Assembly: GCF_900459175.1 (NCBI RefSeq)
Contig: NZ_UHFA01000002.1
Span: 1,178,001-1,242,000 of the forward strand
From: Streptococcus downei MFe28
Lineage (GTDB): Bacteria > Bacillota > Bacilli > Lactobacillales > Streptococcaceae
Direction of reading: 5' to 3'
Length of the DNA stretch: 64,000 nt
Part shown: positions 60,501 to 64,000 of the stretch, in pieces
How positions within the stretch are numbered: position 1 is the stretch's first letter
Layout: every line of letters begins with the position of its first letter
Made by a program: the position numbers and the translations under genes
The notes under the pieces: generated by a model
Seen by the model: only the letters and a program-made list of their open reading frames with translations
Database searches by the model: none
What the model was told of the DNA's origin: nothing

Positions 60501-61688
60501 TTGGATGACTTGCAAAAGCTCTACCCAAGACTCTTTAGCACCAAGCAAATTTCAACGGGCAAACCAATTGATCCATCTGTTAAGATTACCAATTGGTCGG
60601 CTAAGTATTTCAATGGCTCCAATATTTTGGGGCGTGGTGCCAAGTATGTTCTGAGTGAGGGCAATAAGTATCTCAACTTGGCTGATGGCAAGCTCTTCTT
60701 GCCAACGGTCCTCAATAATACTTATGGTCAGCCGCAAGTATCGGCTAATGGTTTTATTTCTAAGAATGGCGGTATTCATTATCTTGATAAAAATGGTCAG
60801 GAAGTCAAGAATCGGTTCAAGGAAATTTCTGGCAGCTGGTATTACTTCGATTCTGACGGTAAGATGGCTACTGGAAAAACGAAGATTGGCAATGATACCT
60901 ACCTCTTTATGCCTAATGGTAAACAACTTAAGGAAGGTGTCTGGTATGATGGTAAGAAGGCCTACTATTATGATGATAATGGTAGGACGTGGACCAATAA
61001 GGGCTTCGTTGAATTTAGAGTTGACGGTCAAGACAAGTGGCGTTACTTCAATGGTGATGGCACTATCGCCATTGGACTAGTTAGTCTAGATAATCGCACC
61101 CTCTACTTTGATGCCTATGGCTATCAAGTCAAGGGACAAACCGTGACGATTAATGGTAAGTCCTATACCTTTGATGCCGATCAGGGTGACTTGGTCCAAA
61201 CAGACAATGCCAATCCAGCTCCTCAGGGTCAAGCAGGCTGGAAACTCCTAGGAGATAACCAGTGGGGCTACCGCAAGGACGGTCAACTCTTGACGGGTGA
61301 GCAAACTATTGATGGTCAAAAGGTCTTCTTCCAAGATAATGGCGTCCAAGTCAAAGGTGGAACTGCGACAGATGCTTCAGGTGTCTTGCGTTTCTACGAC
61401 CGTGACCAGGGCCACCAAGTTGGCAAGGGCTGGTACTCAACCTCCGACGATAATTGGGTCTATGTCAATGAATCCGGTCAAGTTCTGACAGGCTTACAAA
61501 CCATTGATGGTCAGACGGTCTATTTCGATGACAAGGGTATCCAGGCCAAGGGCAAGGCTGTCTGGGATGAAAATGGCAACCTGCGTTACTTTGATGCCGA
61601 TTCAGGTAATATGCTTCGGGACCGTTGGAAGAACGTTGACGGAAACTGGTATTACTTCAACCGCAATGGCCTAGCCACGAGGTGGTAA
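57591..61688 (+). CDS. gtfS: Glucosyltransferase (glucansucrase, GH70) 2, GtfS-like
   Basis: A 1365-residue secreted glucansucrase; from memory this length equals S. downei GtfS, which makes soluble, mainly alpha-1,6 glucan. Signal peptide [20 protein letters not shown], ending near VVAAD (about 38). The variable region runs to about 150 and a short YG repeat precedes the core. Nucleophile Asp437 ([15 protein letters not shown]), acid/base Glu475 (ILEAWSGND) and stabiliser Asp547 ([10 protein letters not shown]) are present. The C-terminal glucan-binding repeats are fewer than in its neighbour and end FNRNGLATRW. I chose ATG 57591 behind AAGGAGAATG; 11 upstream codons lack a ribosome site. 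Confidence 0.93.
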   Translation: MEKNLRYKLHKVKKQWVAIGVTTVTLSFLAGGQVVAADTNNNDGTSVQVNKMVPSDPKFDAQAQNGQLAQAMFKAANQADQTATSQVSPATDGRVDNQVTPAANQPAANVANQDVANPATDAGALNRQSAADTSTDGKAVPQTSDQPGHLETVDGKTYYVDANGQRLKNYSMVIDGKTYYFDGQTGEAQTDLPKTGQANQDNVPDSYQANNQAYSNEASSFETVDNYLTADSWYRPRKILKNGQSWQASSEGDLRPILMTWWPDAATKAAYANFWAKEGLISGSYRQNSANLDAATQNIQSAIEKKIASEGNTNWLRDKMSQFVKSQNQWSIASENETVYPNQDHMQGGALLFSNSKDTEHANSDWRLLNRNPTFQTGKQKYFTTNYAGYELLLANDVDNSNPVVQAEQLNHLHYLMNWGDIVMGDKDANFDGVRVDAVDNVNADLLQIQRDYYKAKYGTDQNEKNAIDHLSILEAWSGNDNDYVKDQNNFSLSIDNDQRSGMLKAFGYASAYRGNLSNLATAGLKNRSANPDSDPVPNYVFIRAHDSEVQTRIAKIIREKLGKTNADGLTNLTLDDLNKAFDIYNQDMNATDKVYYPNNLPMAYAWMLQNKDTVTRVYYGDMYTDNGQYMATKTPFYNAIETLLKGRIKYVAGGQAVSYKQDWSSGILTSVRYGKGANSASDAGNTETRNSGMALLINNRPNFRAYRNLTLNMGAAHKSQAYRPLLLSTKDGIATYLNDSDVDSRQYKYTDSQGNLSFSASELQSVANAQVSGMIQVWVPVGAADNQDVRTSPSTQATKDGNIYHQSDALDSQVIYEGFSNFQAFAQSPDQYTNAVIAKNGDLFKSWGITQFEMAPQYVSSEDGTFLDSVILNGYAFSDRYDLAMSKNNKYGSKQDLANAIKGLHAAGIKVLSDWVPDQLYNLPGKEVVTATRVNQYGQAKSGATINKTPYVANTRSYGDYQEQYGGKFLDDLQKLYPRLFSTKQISTGKPIDPSVKITNWSAKYFNGSNILGRGAKYVLSEGNKYLNLADGKLFLPTVLNNTYGQPQVSANGFISKNGGIHYLDKNGQEVKNRFKEISGSWYYFDSDGKMATGKTKIGNDTYLFMPNGKQLKEGVWYDGKKAYYYDDNGRTWTNKGFVEFRVDGQDKWRYFNGDGTIAIGLVSLDNRTLYFDAYGYQVKGQTVTINGKSYTFDADQGDLVQTDNANPAPQGQAGWKLLGDNQWGYRKDGQLLTGEQTIDGQKVFFQDNGVQVKGGTATDASGVLRFYDRDQGHQVGKGWYSTSDDNWVYVNESGQVLTGLQTIDGQTVYFDDKGIQAKGKAVWDENGNLRYFDADSGNMLRDRWKNVDGNWYYFNRNGLATRW

Positions 61689-61713
61689 GCCTAATACTCG
61701 CTAAATATTAAAA

Positions 61714-61774
61714 GAGCTCTCTTTCTAGCAAGCTTAGTTTTCTAATCTTTGCTTGGGAAGGAGGGCTATTTTTA
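61714..61774 (+). terminator. gtfS terminator
   Basis: AGCTCTCTTTCTAGCAAGC (61715-61733) and GCTTGGGAAGGAGGGCT (61751-61767) form a long imperfect stem, followed by ATTTTTA. Confidence 0.65.
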
Positions 61775-61999
61775 TATCTAGCCGAGCCCCTTTGGGACTA
61801 GGTAACAGAACTGTAACGGAAGATGACTGGAGAAAACCCCAGAATTAGACTGTTTCTGGGAGAAAAACGCTTTCTTGAGTAAGTGAAATGTAAATAACTA
61901 GTAATTTTTTTGAAAAAGTGCTACTATAGTTTGGTAAGTGAAATAATTTACAGGTCATGATTATTTTACTAGTAAAAATATTATGGGAGAATGATTTTC
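61775..61999. other. Leader region of glucosyltransferase 3
   Basis: Non-coding. A CCCAGAA/TTCTGGG hairpin lies around 61838-61860 and a TATAGT -10 at 61925-61930 with only a weak -35 (TAATTT at 17 bp). GGGAGAATG precedes the ATG. Confidence 0.4.
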
Positions 62000-64000
62000 A
62001 TGGAAAGAAAATTACATTACAAATTACACAAGGTCAAGAAGCAGTGGGTGACCATCGCTGTCGCCTCTGCTGGTTTGGCCAGCGTAGTCGGTGCTGGCTC
62101 CTTGAGCCAAACCGTTTCTGCTGACGATCTTGCTAAGGACCAAGCGGCAGCGACTGAGCAAAAGGCATCAGCCAATCAGGAAAAAGAAGAAGTAGTTTCT
62201 GATCAGGTTGACACGACCAGTGCCAAAGCAACCTCTGAGAAGGAAGTTGCTCAAGCTTCGGACACTAGTTCAGAAGCCAACCAAGTTCCAGCCCAAGAAG
62301 AAAAGAAGGCTGAAAAGGCAGCTGCTCCTGCGACAGCGACACCAGCTCCACAGACTGGTGCAAAAAACAGCCAAACAGCTAGTTCAGAAGCACCAGCGAC
62401 AAGCAATCAAGCAAGTGAGACAGCTGAAACTGGTGCCTTAAGCCAAAAAGAAGAAGCAGCAGTTCTTTCGCTTGATAATATCAAGAAGATTGATGGAAAG
62501 TATTACTATGTTATGGCAGACGGCTCTTATAAGAAGAACTTTGCCATTACTGTTGATGGGCAAATGCTTTACTTTGATGCCAAAACAGGTGCCCTGTCTT
62601 CAACCTCTACCTATTCTTTCAGTCAAGGTTTGACACCAATTGTTTCTGATTTCTCAGTCAACAATAAGGCTTTCGATTCTTCTGAAAAGAGTTTTGAACT
62701 GGTAGATGGTTACCTGACAGCTGAAAGCTGGTACCGTCCTGCTAAGATTCTTGAAAATGGCAAGACCTGGGTGGACTCCAAAGAAACTGACCTTCGTCCA
62801 GTTCTCATGAGCTGGTGGCCAAACAAGGATACCCAAGTTGCCTACCTCAACTATATGTCCAAGGCGCTTGGTGGCAAGGAAGAGTTTACAACAGAAACCT
62901 CTCAAACAACCTTGAATACAGCTGCTGAGTTGATTCAAACCAAGATTGAAGCTCGTATTTCTAAGGAACAAGGGACCAAATGGCTTCGTGAAGCTATGGC
63001 TGCTTTTGTAGCGACTCAGTCTCGTTGGAGTTACGCTAGTGAGCAATTTGATAAAAACGACCACTTGCAAGGTGGTGCTCTCCTTTATACTAATAATAAA
63101 TTGACCCAATGGGCAGATTCTAACTATCGTTTGCTTAACCGCACCCCTACCCGACAGGATGGCAAGCCTCATTATTCTAAAGCTGACGAATACGGTGGTT
63201 ACGAATTCCTCTTGGCTAATGACGTGGATAACTCCAACCCAGTCGTTCAAGCGGAAATGCTCAACCAAATCCACTACCTGATGAACTGGGGCTCTATTGT
63301 CATGAATGACAAGGATGCCAACTTTGATGGTATCCGTGTGGATGCGGTGGATAATGTCAATGCGGATACCCTGCAACTCTACACTAACTATTTTAATTCG
63401 GTTTATGGTGTCAACAAGTCAGAAGCCCAAGCCCTAGCTCACATTTCAGTATTAGAAGCTTGGTCTTATAATGATAATGACTATAACCAAGATACCAATG
63501 GTGCGGCCTTGGCTATGGACAATGGTCTACGCTTCTCCCTGCTTTATACCCTGACACGTCCACTTAATGAGCGGACTCCTGGTATGTCAACCTTGATTAA
63601 GTCACAATATGGTTTGACTGACCGGACCAAGGATGACAAGTATGGCGATACTCAGCCATCCTATGTCTTTGTTCGGGCTCATGACTCAGAAGTGCAAACC
63701 GTTATTGCGCAAATCATCAAGAAAAAAATTGATCCAACGACTGATGGCTTTACCTTCACCTTGGACCAATTGAAACAGGCCTTTGACATCTACAATAAGG
63801 ATATGAATAGTGTTGATAAGCACTATACCCACTACAATATTCCAGCAGCCTACGCTGTTATGTTGTCCAACATGGAATCAGTAACTCGGGTTTACTATGG
63901 AGACCTCTTTACCGATGATGGTCAATACATGGAAACCAAGTCTCCTTACTACGATGCTATCAATACCCTCCTTAGGGCCCGGATTCGTTACGCCGCTGGT
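62000..64000 (+). CDS. Glucosyltransferase (glucansucrase, GH70) 3, 3' end outside window
   Basis: 667 codons from ATG 62000, still open at the window edge. Signal peptide [20 protein letters not shown] ends near VSADD (about 41). An Ala/Glu/Thr-rich variable region runs to about 150. The catalytic residues lie at Asp448 ([15 protein letters not shown]), Glu486 ([11 protein letters not shown]) and Asp562 ([10 protein letters not shown]). From about 155 it closely follows glucosyltransferase 1 ([14 protein letters not shown], then KKNFAIT), so these two are recent paralogues on either side of relBE, mntH and gtfS. The YND after the acid/base Glu differs from GND in the other two and may alter linkage. 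Glucan-binding repeats lie beyond the window. Confidence 0.92.
   Translation, partial: MERKLHYKLHKVKKQWVTIAVASAGLASVVGAGSLSQTVSADDLAKDQAAATEQKASANQEKEEVVSDQVDTTSAKATSEKEVAQASDTSSEANQVPAQEEKKAEKAAAPATATPAPQTGAKNSQTASSEAPATSNQASETAETGALSQKEEAAVLSLDNIKKIDGKYYYVMADGSYKKNFAITVDGQMLYFDAKTGALSSTSTYSFSQGLTPIVSDFSVNNKAFDSSEKSFELVDGYLTAESWYRPAKILENGKTWVDSKETDLRPVLMSWWPNKDTQVAYLNYMSKALGGKEEFTTETSQTTLNTAAELIQTKIEARISKEQGTKWLREAMAAFVATQSRWSYASEQFDKNDHLQGGALLYTNNKLTQWADSNYRLLNRTPTRQDGKPHYSKADEYGGYEFLLANDVDNSNPVVQAEMLNQIHYLMNWGSIVMNDKDANFDGIRVDAVDNVNADTLQLYTNYFNSVYGVNKSEAQALAHISVLEAWSYNDNDYNQDTNGAALAMDNGLRFSLLYTLTRPLNERTPGMSTLIKSQYGLTDRTKDDKYGDTQPSYVFVRAHDSEVQTVIAQIIKKKIDPTTDGFTFTLDQLKQAFDIYNKDMNSVDKHYTHYNIPAAYAVMLSNMESVTRVYYGDLFTDDGQYMETKSPYYDAINTLLRARIRYAAG

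Noticed and set aside
62654..63376. A 240-codon minus-strand open frame inside glucosyltransferase 3
   Set aside because: Antisense shadow of the conserved catalytic domain, with similar shadows at the same place in the paralogues.

Overview
The window looks like chromosome from an oral mutans-group Streptococcus. It holds three GH70 glucosyltransferases with KxYKxGKxW-like signal peptides, a dextran glucosidase (dexB), enolase, a tagatose-6-phosphate lactose operon, PezAT and RelBE toxin-antitoxin pairs, and typical low-GC Gram-positive signals (AGGAGG ribosome sites, strong -10 boxes, cre boxes). The second glucosyltransferase is 1365 residues, which from memory equals GtfS of S. downei; S. 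downei or S. sobrinus is therefore my best guess, but I could not search.

Layout. 1-2.2 kb: accessory genes and remnants. 2.5-4.0 kb: a CPA2 antiporter. 4.0-13.2 kb: a run of redox and carbohydrate genes, many broken (acetyltransferase, ABM monooxygenase, three aldo/keto reductases, galT), among intact flavodoxin-fold oxidoreductases, YciI, a TetR repressor with two palindromic operators, and an orphan DXS-like enzyme. 13.4-18.4 kb: galE, dexB, a DinB-like protein and rarA. 19-27.7 kb: lacR divergent from lacAB-D-T-F-E-G-X, with no lacC; lacT has its own promoter, RAT antiterminator and overlapping terminator. 28-34.4 kb: a large envelope protein, an atypical sirtuin, a thioesterase, a cobalamin-independent methionine-synthase-like protein, a DUF1694-like protein, and eno.

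34.6-40.3 kb: an AT-rich five-gene cassette (URO-D-superfamily methyltransferase plus a polar amino-acid/cystine-type ABC importer), bracketed by inverted repeats and next to an IS630-family remnant. 40.4-44.8 kb: a decayed respiratory or catabolic module, with a frameshifted AraC, an MFS carrier missing an internal loop, an FMN reductase, and a flavoprotein fused in frame to an FMN-reductase domain after loss of the FAD Rossmann start; two cre boxes lie in the divergent promoter region. 44.9-49.7 kb: CPBP protease, Cof phosphatase, tpx, pezAT and an orphan HsdS half. 49.7-50.0 kb: a hairpin-rich stretch that could be a small RNA. 50.2-64 kb: gtf, relBE, mntH, gtfS and a third gtf running off the window.

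Together the intact genes describe a sucrose/lactose-fermenting biofilm former: glucosyltransferases build glucans outside the cell, DexB degrades imported isomalto-oligosaccharides, and LacEF/LacG import and split lactose. The most striking overall signal is gene decay: about a dozen broken or deleted genes, concentrated in redox and sugar-catabolic functions, most needing only one or two changes to restore. I saw no tRNA, rRNA or CRISPR array.
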